DNA of 15,581 nt from Cyclobacteriaceae bacterium (GTDB lineage: Bacteria > Bacteroidota > Bacteroidia > Cytophagales > Cyclobacteriaceae), in NCBI GenBank assembly GCA_030589835.1, contig JAUUZS010000021.1, positions 1 through 15,581 on the forward strand, written 5' to 3'. Shown in pieces: positions 6,865 to 15,551 of this stretch. Both the position numbers and the translations under genes were made by a program. Each line of letters starts with the position of its first letter. Within the stretch, counting starts at the first letter, position 1. The notes under the pieces were generated by a model. It searched no databases, had not been told where the DNA came from, and saw nothing but the letters and a program-made list of their open reading frames with translations.

Positions 6865-9800
6865 ATGGAAATTACAAATTCAAAACCTGGTAAGTCTGAG
6901 GAAATAACTGGTTCTGCAGATCAGGTTATCAAGTCTATCATTGGCAAGTTTAATCTGGGCATAGTCCAGCCAAACCAGATCAAAATGGACTGTGACAACC
7001 TTCATCAGATATATAAAAAAGCTATATCAGATTCAGTATTCATCAATGTAGAACCATTATTCCCATTGCTTCAAAAACGTTCCGGCCCTATTGCTGAGTA
7101 TGTTTTTTCTTTTCTGGAAGATGTGGCGATGACCAAACCTGATCCACTTCCTTTTATCAAAGCATTACTTAGTGCACGAGACAAAGCCCTGGCCCTGAAA
7201 GCGCTGGAAATTACCCTTGTCTTAGCTGAAAAAGGGTCTTTACAAGTAACCCGCTCATTAATTCGATTTATTGCAGGCCGGATGGATATGGATAATTCTC
7301 CTTTTACCGAAACGGCATCTATCATTAAAATTTCTTTGCTTGTTAAGAGCTATAATCCGGGAAATAGATTCAGCCATTCAGACCCACTAATGGCTTTGTA
7401 TCTGGAAGAAGAAAATTTGGAAATGCGCCGACTTGCAGCAAAGATATTAGACAATTCTGAAAAAGAGCTTAGGCGCAATGTGATGGAGGCAATTCTAGGT
7501 AAAAGAATGGCTGCATTTTTTTTCCCCTTTCTTAATTACACCCACGCTTCTCATACTGATTTACTTTGTTTTCAGCCGGATGCATTAGCATATTTAAAGA
7601 AGGATTTTAGCCGGTCAAAAGAAATTATTGGCAACAAGCTTTTATGTGAAGTCATATCAAATATTGGTTGGGGCCGCCTTAACCTAGGAGTTCAGGCTCA
7701 GGCTTTAACAGGTATTTCCATTGGGGATTCGCCTCCTTTTATGGTTTCTGATTTAGAAGCGAATTTCTTAAATAAGTGCGAGGCGGCAGAGCAGACTTCT
7801 AGTTTGTATTTGATAATTGCATGTGGTGGTCAAGTTTCTGATGAGCATGCAAGTGAATATGAGAATGACCCCATAACCCGTTTCCGGTCCTATAATTTAA
7901 ATCATGCCTCTTTGCTAAGTGATTTTCTTGATGTTGGTCCTCTGAGTGTGGAAAAAGTCAGGGATATGATTCGACGTATGGATCAAATTGTTGAAGACTA
8001 CGTGGCATTATTCAAGCATATCAGTGATGAATGCACCATTCTCCCCGGGGTGTATCGGGATATTAGAAATAAAATCACAACTGAGTTGGATGAAAATGTG
8101 AGCAATCCCCAGTTTTCAGCCGACTTAACTCGGATTATACAGTCTTTCGAAGAGCCCCATTCTGTTGGTGTAGTTAGCACCTTACACGGACTGAAGAGGT
8201 ATTTGCATCAACAGGGTCTCAGTATGGGTTTCAAACTTGTAGAGGGGGGCCGTTCTCCAAACCGTACCGTAGATATAATTATAGCAAGCGAGGAAGGGAT
8301 TAAATTTGTGTACAGCAAAATTCGATTTGCTGATTTTGAATCAAACAAGAAAGATCAAACACACATCCTAAAAATCCCATATTCCGTGCAATTGCTCATT
8401 GATGGTTTTGTGCTGCAAATGTTGCACGGTCAGAAGCAATTTCCGGGGGTTGATATTTTTAGCTATGGCAATGAAGTTCATTATTATTTTGGATTCCGAA
8501 ACCATCCGGCCTTTTTGAGGATCGATTACGCTCCACCTTTACGCGGTGGTATGATTGATTTGGAATATTTTGGGGTAAGCAATTATGAGTTGGATCAACA
8601 CCCTAATATTTCTTTGGATGCTATTAGAACGTTTTTCCAGCGTATAGAGTTCGAAATTCAAATTGATGCAGTGCGTATTCACGCTCGATATGATAAGGAG
8701 CGGGCGCTCACACTTGGAGATCTGTGTCAGAAGGCGCGTCATGTATTTCAGATGGCGCCCTATTTTATGGATCTGGATTGGATAATTGGTTCCTTGGATC
8801 TTGAAGGCAAAGCAAAGCAAAAAGTAGCTGAAGCGTGGATAGACTTTTTCCTTCGCTGGGGATTCCTGCCATTAAAAGCTGTTTTAACAAAAAACCGTAC
8901 TGGCATACTGAACGGTTTCATTAACGGTCCAACAGGGCAACAAGAAAAGATCTGGTCTGGAGAGGGAATTTATTCTGATATTTATACGGATTGTCCTCCT
9001 TCAGGTTTTTATAAAAATATTATAAATGTTTTCCGGGAGCAGGGTATTGAGCTTGCTGATCTATCAGGAAAAGAAGACAAACCAAATCCCGGGCAGCTGG
9101 ATATCGAAAAAAGGGTTTTAGATCCATTGCGCCAGGCAGTTGCCCGGGGGGAACTCATACAAACTTCATATGGAGTTCAGCTTCAATCACCAACTTTATT
9201 CAATCGTGTTCATGAGACCGTGGTATTTGCCGGGCTGTTGGCTGGTGGGGCTGACAAATTAGCCGATGGAATAAGAACAGCTCGTCTTGTTCGCCCGATG
9301 GAGCGAAGTATAAAATTCAATACCACGGGATGCGTTAACGGTTATTTTGTGCAGAAAGCCGAACTGGTTTTACGTGGTGAAAAAATATCTTTTTATGTAT
9401 TGAGGGGAGCAAAAGACATGATTCGTCTTGCCTTTTTTATCCGTGATCAGGTTGTTTATAAAAGACGAAAAAATAAATCAGAGGCATGGATTTCAAATGT
9501 TAGTTGCAATGCCAGGGATCTTGCAGGGCTATTAAGGGCCAACGATTTTATTGATGACTTACCCAAAGCAAATAGCGCTAACGACGAAAAGAAAGCTGCT
9601 AACTTTCTTGAAGAGATAAAGCAAAGCGTGCTGCCTCCGGGGAAAGCCCCACTGAGGGGGGATCGAATTGTAACGGGATTGAAGGCCTCTCCTGGCAAAT
9701 CTGTTGGTAAAGCTCTTTTTGGAACAGAAGGGCGTAATCCACAAGATTTTCGTGGATCTATACTTGTCGCCACTTCAATCAGGCCTGAAGATACTACTTT

Positions 9801-11964
9801 CCTTTATTATGCAGATGGGATTATATCTACCGGTGGAGGAATCCTGAGCCATGCAGGATTGATAGCCATGCAATTTCGAAAACCTGCACTTATTATTTCA
9901 GGTAAATGGCAGATAGATTCCAGTGGAAGGAAAATTTTAAGTTTCAAATCCATTGAGTATAAGATTCTGCAGAAAAAAATTAAAGATTTCGATGTCTGTA
10001 TCCGAACAGATATAGAGGAGAAAGAGTACACCTTGCGGGAAGGCGATTTGCTTATTTTGGACACCATTGCAGGAAATATGCGCGTGCTTGGCCAGGATAG
10101 TAATATACTGGCTCTTTATGAAGGATTCCGCTTATATAGCAGCGCAAATGAGATGCTTGCGACTATCAAAAATGAGCGCGAGATCCTGAATCTACGTGGT
10201 AAGCAATTGCGTGCCAGGCATCAATTGGAAAATGTGCTGCGACGTTGCCCTGATCCCGTTACAGCAAGATACGCCATATTCGAAATTCTGCTGAATGATC
10301 CTCCTTCCGGAATAGGTATGAGCTACAGGGACAAATATTTTCTTTTGTCAGTCCTCCTTAACAACCAGCTATCCGCAAATGACACACGGGAATATTTGAT
10401 GCAGATTATGGTCGAATTAAAAAGCGCATTTACGGATGCCGTCCATAAGGCGACTAATGATATGCCATCTTCTGAATACGCATTTGAAATCCTTTATCTA
10501 AGGCTGGATATTTTGCACCACATGCATGCATTGGAAAGTGCCTCAACAGCTCTTCTTGCCTGTGATATTAAATCCTCTGAAAATGAAGATTTTAACCAAG
10601 AATATATAGAGGTATTGGCCTATGATCGTCTTTCTGTTCTAAAAAAGAAATTGCTGGTTAAAATTAAGTACATTTTAGATAAAGGGAATGATGATTTTCG
10701 ATTGCGTCATTTTTTACGCCAACTAAATCGCATAAAAAGCCTTCTCCCAATATCCCAAAAAAGCAGTTCGGCTATTAAGAATATAGAGGTGCAAGTGTCA
10801 GGCCGCGACAAGCAAAAACGGAAAAAATTTGCGAATCACATCATTATAGACAGTGCTGAATGCGGTTTTGAATTATACAATTATATTGGTTGGAAAGCTG
10901 CGAATCTTGCAGAAATAGATCGTCTTAGCAAAGAAGATCTTGTTCCCCCATGGTTTGTCGTTACAGATATGGCTTTCAGGGAAATGATGCAAACACCCAT
11001 AAAGGAGATGGATTTGGGAAATGGCCGACAGTTTGAATCCGACCTTTCGTTACGGGAAGTCATTACGAGCATTCTTGGTATGGAAGATCTGAGTAATAGG
11101 CAGAAATCCATACAAATCCGCAATCTATGGGAACGCACCCGAATGCCAGATGCCATATGTCAGGAAGTTACCGGGGCATATAGGAATATTGTTGGAGAAC
11201 CTGTCGTGAAAGATAAATCTGGCAAAAAGGCTGGCCTTGTTTATGTGGCTGTGCGGTCTTCTTCCCTGGAAGAGGATACTGAAGCGGCTGCACATGCGGG
11301 TGAATTTGAGACCTATTTATATATCCATGGTGATGATCAGCTCTTATACTATCTAAAACAAACCTGGAGCGGACTATGGACCGAACGGGCCATCCATAAC
11401 CGTGCATTGCTGGGAGGGGAGGCTAGCCTGAAAGGTGGGGGTGTAATTGTGCAACGGATGGTTAACTCACGCGTATCAGGTGTTCTACAGACGGTGAATA
11501 TTCCCAAAGGCAATATCAGGGAAATGGTTATTAACGCCGGGTTAGGCCTCGGGGAGGGCGTGGTTTCCGGAACTGTTGCCGCAGATCAGGTTACGGTAAC
11601 CAAGGGGATTGACCCGGAGAAAGAGTTGCTACGCTTCAGTTATATTACCAGTGATAAAACCTCGCAAATCACATTTAACCACCATGCGGGATTTGGCACA
11701 ATTCGAGCACAAACGATTTATCATCAGCGCTTAAGGCCGGCGATGGAATATGTTGAGCTATGTCAATTGGTCAGAAATGCCGCTTCACTGGAGAAAGCTT
11801 ATGGTTATCCGCTGGATATCGAATTTGGTATTGAAGATGATCACTTATGGATATTGCAGGCCCGGCCGGTTGCATCATTTCTATCTGTACTCAATGAAAC
11901 AATTGAACGATATCCCTTGAAAGGATTGGGCAGCCTGCACAACAAAAAAATCAATAAAAATTAA
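6865..11964 (+). CDS. Giant dikinase-like protein: phosphohistidine domain then C-terminal PEP-synthase-type ATP-grasp domain
   Basis: The protein has 1699 residues from the ATG at 6865. An in-frame TTG at 6850 would add five residues, and its spacing to AGGGG at 6843-6847 makes it a weak alternative. Residues 1 to about 930 are not recognised; roughly 50-270 look like helical repeats, and later parts mix strands and helices. About 937-1076 is a phosphohistidine swivelling domain, with GGGILSHAGLIA carrying the phosphate-accepting H996. A helical linker follows. About 1335-1675 is a PPDK/PEP-synthase ATP-grasp domain: K1344 in GWKAANLAEI, R1464 in VRSSSLEED, GLGLGEGVVSG, D1574, DIE ending at E1653, and QARP at 1665-1668. 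These look intact, so ATP-driven transfer to H996 is plausible. The PEP/pyruvate-binding barrel is absent. The domain order matches glucan water dikinase. The acceptor is unknown. The next gene starts 8 bases downstream. Confidence 0.82.
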   Translation: MEITNSKPGKSEEITGSADQVIKSIIGKFNLGIVQPNQIKMDCDNLHQIYKKAISDSVFINVEPLFPLLQKRSGPIAEYVFSFLEDVAMTKPDPLPFIKALLSARDKALALKALEITLVLAEKGSLQVTRSLIRFIAGRMDMDNSPFTETASIIKISLLVKSYNPGNRFSHSDPLMALYLEEENLEMRRLAAKILDNSEKELRRNVMEAILGKRMAAFFFPFLNYTHASHTDLLCFQPDALAYLKKDFSRSKEIIGNKLLCEVISNIGWGRLNLGVQAQALTGISIGDSPPFMVSDLEANFLNKCEAAEQTSSLYLIIACGGQVSDEHASEYENDPITRFRSYNLNHASLLSDFLDVGPLSVEKVRDMIRRMDQIVEDYVALFKHISDECTILPGVYRDIRNKITTELDENVSNPQFSADLTRIIQSFEEPHSVGVVSTLHGLKRYLHQQGLSMGFKLVEGGRSPNRTVDIIIASEEGIKFVYSKIRFADFESNKKDQTHILKIPYSVQLLIDGFVLQMLHGQKQFPGVDIFSYGNEVHYYFGFRNHPAFLRIDYAPPLRGGMIDLEYFGVSNYELDQHPNISLDAIRTFFQRIEFEIQIDAVRIHARYDKERALTLGDLCQKARHVFQMAPYFMDLDWIIGSLDLEGKAKQKVAEAWIDFFLRWGFLPLKAVLTKNRTGILNGFINGPTGQQEKIWSGEGIYSDIYTDCPPSGFYKNIINVFREQGIELADLSGKEDKPNPGQLDIEKRVLDPLRQAVARGELIQTSYGVQLQSPTLFNRVHETVVFAGLLAGGADKLADGIRTARLVRPMERSIKFNTTGCVNGYFVQKAELVLRGEKISFYVLRGAKDMIRLAFFIRDQVVYKRRKNKSEAWISNVSCNARDLAGLLRANDFIDDLPKANSANDEKKAANFLEEIKQSVLPPGKAPLRGDRIVTGLKASPGKSVGKALFGTEGRNPQDFRGSILVATSIRPEDTTFLYYADGIISTGGGILSHAGLIAMQFRKPALIISGKWQIDSSGRKILSFKSIEYKILQKKIKDFDVCIRTDIEEKEYTLREGDLLILDTIAGNMRVLGQDSNILALYEGFRLYSSANEMLATIKNEREILNLRGKQLRARHQLENVLRRCPDPVTARYAIFEILLNDPPSGIGMSYRDKYFLLSVLLNNQLSANDTREYLMQIMVELKSAFTDAVHKATNDMPSSEYAFEILYLRLDILHHMHALESASTALLACDIKSSENEDFNQEYIEVLAYDRLSVLKKKLLVKIKYILDKGNDDFRLRHFLRQLNRIKSLLPISQKSSSAIKNIEVQVSGRDKQKRKKFANHIIIDSAECGFELYNYIGWKAANLAEIDRLSKEDLVPPWFVVTDMAFREMMQTPIKEMDLGNGRQFESDLSLREVITSILGMEDLSNRQKSIQIRNLWERTRMPDAICQEVTGAYRNIVGEPVVKDKSGKKAGLVYVAVRSSSLEEDTEAAAHAGEFETYLYIHGDDQLLYYLKQTWSGLWTERAIHNRALLGGEASLKGGGVIVQRMVNSRVSGVLQTVNIPKGNIREMVINAGLGLGEGVVSGTVAADQVTVTKGIDPEKELLRFSYITSDKTSQITFNHHAGFGTIRAQTIYHQRLRPAMEYVELCQLVRNAASLEKAYGYPLDIEFGIEDDHLWILQARPVASFLSVLNETIERYPLKGLGSLHNKKINKN

Positions 11965-11972
11965 AAATAATT

Positions 11973-14225
11973 ATGATCAAGCAAGAAGATTCACTTAAAT
12001 ACCATCAAAGTCCCAAGCCTGGGAAAATTGAGGTTAAAGCTACAAAAGCTTGTCTGACACCTAGAGAATTGCGTTTGGCTTACCTGCCCGGAGCTTCTTA
12101 TCCTTCACGGGAAATTATGAAAAAAGAATCAGAAGTTTTCCGATATACGGGGAAAGGAAATCTGGTAGGAGTAATCACTAATGGCACTGCAATTCCGGGG
12201 CTTGGTGACATCGGACCATTGGCAGCCAAGCCAATGCAGGAAGGATTGGCAGTTCTTTTTAAACGATTGGCTGATATCGATGTCTTTGACATTGAATTGA
12301 ACACAACCGATCCTGATCGATTTATTGAAACCGTTATTATGCTGGAACCCACTTTCGGTGGAATCAATTTGAAAGATATTAAAGCACCCGAAGGTCTGTA
12401 TATATATGATCGGCTTCGCGAGAGTCTTAAGATTCCGGTATTCCATGAAAATCTTTATAGTACAGCGGTGGTTGCAACGGCAGCCCTATTAAATGCCCTT
12501 GATCTTGTAGAAAAAAATATTGAAGATATCCGTATGGTTATTTCCGGGGCGGGAACAGTTGGTATAGGATGTGCGAGGCTGTTTAAACGCCTTGGGATTA
12601 GTACGGAAAATATGCTGATTTACGACATTGATGGATTATTGCATACAGACAGGACAGATCTATATGATTATCAATTGCCCTTTGCCAGGAAATCACAAGC
12701 ACGTACTTTAGCACAGGGATTAAAAAATGCAGACGTATTCATTGGAGCTTCATCCGGAGGAGTTTTAACCCTGGAAATGATACGTTCCATGAATCGGTAT
12801 CCTATAGTTTTTGCACTGGCTACTCCAATCCCTGAAATAGGATATGAAGAAGCGAAAGGTAGCCGTCAGGATATAATCGTCGCAACCGGTCTGGATCAAT
12901 TTCCAAATGCGATTATGGACGTCCTGAGTTTTCCTTATATATTTCGAGGGGCGTTAGATGTGCAGGCAGAAGCCATTACAGAAGACATGATGCTGGCAGC
13001 AGCACGTGCCTTGGCTGACCTCGCCCGGGATGAAGTAGTGGAGGAGGTTGAACGAGCTTACGGCAATGGAAATTTCAGCTTTGGCCCTGAATACCTCCTG
13101 CCAAAAGCGATAGATCCACGCATTTTGTTGCGTGAATCTGCTGCGGTTGCCAAGCAAGCAAGAGAAGATGGAGTAGCTACTTTGCCAATGGAAAGCGAAG
13201 TTTACGAAGAAAATCTTGCTGTTCGTCTGGGAAAAGGACGGGAAACATTACGGTCCTTAATCATGCGGGCACGTCAAAAAACAATGGATGTGGTTTTTTC
13301 GGAAGGTAGTAATGAAACCATCCTTCGGGCCTCAAGTATCTTAATTGAAGAGGGTATTGCCAATCCCATTCTTCTTGGAAATGAAGATGAAATCCGTGGT
13401 GAGATTAATCGCCTTGGGATTGATTTGGGAGGTGTAACCATAATTGATCCGGTTCACAGTCATCATTATGATAATTATGTAAATGAATACTTTTCTATGC
13501 GCGAAAGACGCGGTGTCATGCGGGCTACTGCCCTTCAGCGCATAAGTCAGCGGGATTATTATGCTTCTATGATGGTTCACCAGGGTCATGCTGATATGAT
13601 GATATCTGGTTATTCCACAAATTACGTTCGAAGCTTACGGACGATTTTAGAGGTCATTGGACCGGCAGACGGCATCAGGCATATCTCCAGCTATTTTCTT
13701 ATTTTGCTGCCGAAAGATGTAGTTTCCCTGGCTGACTGTACTGTAAACATTAATCCTGATGCTGAAGATCTTGCCGAGATAGCGATTCAGGCTTCCATAA
13801 AATGTCGATCACTTGGCTTTGAGCCGCGCGTAGCCATGTTGTCCTTCTCCAACTTCGGAAGTGTAGATCACCCAAATACCATTAAAGTTCGTCAGGCTAC
13901 AAAAATGGTGAAAGAACGTTATCCAGATCTAGAAATAGATGGTGAAATGCAATTATCAGCTGCCCGAAATTTCGCACTGCGCAAAAACTATTTCCCTTTT
14001 TCAACGCTAAAATCAAATGCCAATGTCTTGATTTTTCCTGATTTGCAGTCTGGCAGCCTTACATTGCATTCACTACAATATATGGCCGAAGCGATTCCCA
14101 TCGGTCCTATGCTAATGGGAACTCGTTTGCCCGCTCACTTAGTTCAATACGGTGCAACTACGGAAGAAGTAGTGAACCTTGTTACTATTTGTGTTGTTGA
14201 TGCAGCGGGAACAAAGAAGAGGTAA
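11973..14225 (+). CDS. MaeB-type malic enzyme/phosphotransacetylase hybrid with a degenerate malic site
   Basis: This 750-residue protein has the full MaeB layout: malic enzyme N-domain, NAD(P)-binding domain, and a phosphotransacetylase-like domain from about residue 425. Normal enzymes convert malate to pyruvate and CO2, and the C-terminal domain senses acetyl-CoA. Kept here are Y37 (LAYLPG), the nucleotide loop SGAGTVGIG at 191-199, FIFRGALDV-like YIFRGALDV, and LSFSNFGS in the C-terminal domain. Lost, compared with family motifs from memory: MEGKG is QEGLA (catalytic Lys to L92), LEDIKAPE is LKDIKAPE (metal-ligand Glu to K134), HDDQHGT is HENLYST (metal Asp to N160), ALANP is ALATP (Asn to T284), and PNQVNN is PNAIMD. 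The reading frame is intact and the rest is well conserved, so the protein appears to be maintained as a pseudoenzyme or with a new activity. It is probably co-transcribed with the dikinase gene. Confidence 0.88.
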   Translation: MIKQEDSLKYHQSPKPGKIEVKATKACLTPRELRLAYLPGASYPSREIMKKESEVFRYTGKGNLVGVITNGTAIPGLGDIGPLAAKPMQEGLAVLFKRLADIDVFDIELNTTDPDRFIETVIMLEPTFGGINLKDIKAPEGLYIYDRLRESLKIPVFHENLYSTAVVATAALLNALDLVEKNIEDIRMVISGAGTVGIGCARLFKRLGISTENMLIYDIDGLLHTDRTDLYDYQLPFARKSQARTLAQGLKNADVFIGASSGGVLTLEMIRSMNRYPIVFALATPIPEIGYEEAKGSRQDIIVATGLDQFPNAIMDVLSFPYIFRGALDVQAEAITEDMMLAAARALADLARDEVVEEVERAYGNGNFSFGPEYLLPKAIDPRILLRESAAVAKQAREDGVATLPMESEVYEENLAVRLGKGRETLRSLIMRARQKTMDVVFSEGSNETILRASSILIEEGIANPILLGNEDEIRGEINRLGIDLGGVTIIDPVHSHHYDNYVNEYFSMRERRGVMRATALQRISQRDYYASMMVHQGHADMMISGYSTNYVRSLRTILEVIGPADGIRHISSYFLILLPKDVVSLADCTVNINPDAEDLAEIAIQASIKCRSLGFEPRVAMLSFSNFGSVDHPNTIKVRQATKMVKERYPDLEIDGEMQLSAARNFALRKNYFPFSTLKSNANVLIFPDLQSGSLTLHSLQYMAEAIPIGPMLMGTRLPAHLVQYGATTEEVVNLVTICVVDAAGTKKR

Positions 14226-14414
14226 ATGTATGGAAACTTCAGGCTCCTTAGTTGATACCGAAATTGAGTCAAAAGTGCTATTTGGGGAAAACACTGAACA
14301 AGATCACTTTGTATAACGCATTAATTGAATTAACCCCCCATTTGACCAGAGTCTTTTTATTACAAAATAATAAATAAGGAAAGAATCTAACCTTAAAATG
14401 ATTTTCTTTGGACT

Positions 14415-15452
14415 ATGTTTCTGATTTTTAGGCGAAGGCTATCATTTTTATTCTCGAAAATATTCAATTATGAGTACTGGCCATATGCCGTTTTCTATAT
14501 CCCAATGTACTTCTATGGCCTTTACCTTGCTTTAAGGTCCGGATCGTTCATGTATTCCTCAACAGCCAATCTAGGCATGAAATATGGCGGCGTGATAGGC
14601 GAATCAAAGAGTAAAGTACTTTCTTCAATACCTTCACAATATTTACCAAAAACAATATTAATCTTACGAAATACTTCCTTTTCCGGTATTTTAAAAGTCA
14701 TTGAGAATGAAAACTTTGAATATCCATTTATCATCAAACCGGATGTTGGAGAGCGCGGAAAAGACGTGGAAATGATCAGAAGTGAAAATGAACTAAAAAC
14801 CTATCTTGTTCATAAAACCCATGATCTTATTATCCAGGAATACATTGATTATGATATTGAATTAGGTATCTTATATTATCGGTTTCCTAATGAGAAAAAA
14901 GGACAAATAACGTCGATCGTTCAAAAGGGTTTTCTTTCTATAACTGGAGATGGAAAGCGTAACATGCGGGAACTCATTTCCAATGAGATCCGCGCTAATG
15001 CAAGGTTGGAATATCTTAACAATAAGTTTGAAAATGAGCTTGATGATATATTGATTGATGGCGAAAAAAAATATTTGGAACCTATTGGCAATCATTGCAG
15101 GGGTACCACATTCTACAACGGGCATCATCTGATCAATGAAAAACTAAATCAGGTTTTTGATAAAATTGCACTTAAAGTCCAGGGATATAATTATGGAAGA
15201 TTTGATATTAAGGTTCCCACTTTAGATGATCTTTATAATGGGAAAAATATAAAAATCCTTGAATTGAATGGTGTAAGTTCAGAAGTAGCGCACATATATG
15301 ATCCTAGTTACAAATTGATCCGGGCATACAAAGACATCGCGGCTAATATGAAAATCATATACTTGATTGCTAAAAAAAACCATGAACTGGGGAATGCATA
15401 TGATTCGCTTTGGAAGTTTTTAAAAGACCTTATCACACACTTGAAAAAATAG
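14415..15452 (+). CDS. Membrane-associated ATP-grasp ligase
   Basis: This 345-residue protein has an ATP-grasp fold of the D-Ala-D-Ala ligase/glutathione synthetase kind. These enzymes join a carboxylate to an amine through an acyl phosphate. Residues 22-40 (WPYAVFYIPMYFYGLYLAL) are strongly hydrophobic and probably associate with the membrane. Then come YPFIIKPDVGERGKDV (K108 and the glycine-rich loop), IIQEYIDY, the ITGDGKRNM block at 176-184, GRFDIK at 261-266 and LELNGV at 282-287, with E283 and N285 placed to hold magnesium. Similar proteins are often annotated only as ATP-grasp or D-alanine ligase in Bacteroidota; the true substrates are not known. The ATG at 14415 is used; an ATG at 14398 is out of frame. 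The gap of 189 bases to the MaeB-like gene leaves it open whether it shares that operon. Confidence 0.78.
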   Translation: MFLIFRRRLSFLFSKIFNYEYWPYAVFYIPMYFYGLYLALRSGSFMYSSTANLGMKYGGVIGESKSKVLSSIPSQYLPKTILILRNTSFSGILKVIENENFEYPFIIKPDVGERGKDVEMIRSENELKTYLVHKTHDLIIQEYIDYDIELGILYYRFPNEKKGQITSIVQKGFLSITGDGKRNMRELISNEIRANARLEYLNNKFENELDDILIDGEKKYLEPIGNHCRGTTFYNGHHLINEKLNQVFDKIALKVQGYNYGRFDIKVPTLDDLYNGKNIKILELNGVSSEVAHIYDPSYKLIRAYKDIAANMKIIYLIAKKNHELGNAYDSLWKFLKDLITHLKK

Positions 15453-15465
15453 GATTCTTCACGTC

Positions 15466-15508
15466 TTTGTTGGTGCCTGCCTGCGGTAGGCAGGTTGTTA
15501 CCAACAAA
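15466..15508. repeat. Composite hairpin after the ATP-grasp gene
   Basis: An outer 9-base stem, TTTGTTGGT (15466-15474) with ACCAACAAA (15500-15508), encloses an inner 7-base stem, CCTGCCT (15476-15482) with AGGCAGG (15488-15494). It begins 14 bases after the stop codon. On the plus strand it is followed by A bases rather than T bases, so it is not a standard intrinsic terminator. It may instead end the mRNA as a 3' stabilising hairpin or belong to a dispersed palindromic repeat. Confidence 0.7.
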
Positions 15509-15526
15509 AAAAATGCCCTGCATGAG

Positions 15527-15551
15527 CTTGTTGGTCATAAGACACAACAAG
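15527..15551. repeat. Second hairpin at the right edge
   Basis: CTTGTTG (15527-15533) pairs with CAACAAG (15545-15551) around an 11-base loop. GCCC at 15515-15518 can also pair with GGGC at 15551-15554. The TTGTTGGT motif is shared with the previous hairpin. The stretch 15453-15581 holds no credible gene. Confidence 0.5.

Noticed and set aside
6865..11964. Ordinary PEP synthase (ppsA) or PPDK
   Set aside because: The domain order differs, the PEP-binding barrel is not seen, and the length is about twice that of the usual enzyme.
11973..14225. Ordinary NADP malic enzyme (maeB)
   Set aside because: Overall similarity is clear but the catalytic lysine and the metal and malate ligands are replaced, so the symbol was not assigned.
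15466..15515. Intrinsic terminator for the ATP-grasp gene
   Set aside because: The stem is followed by A bases on the plus strand, and on the minus strand the T-run comes before the stem, so neither orientation fits the standard form.
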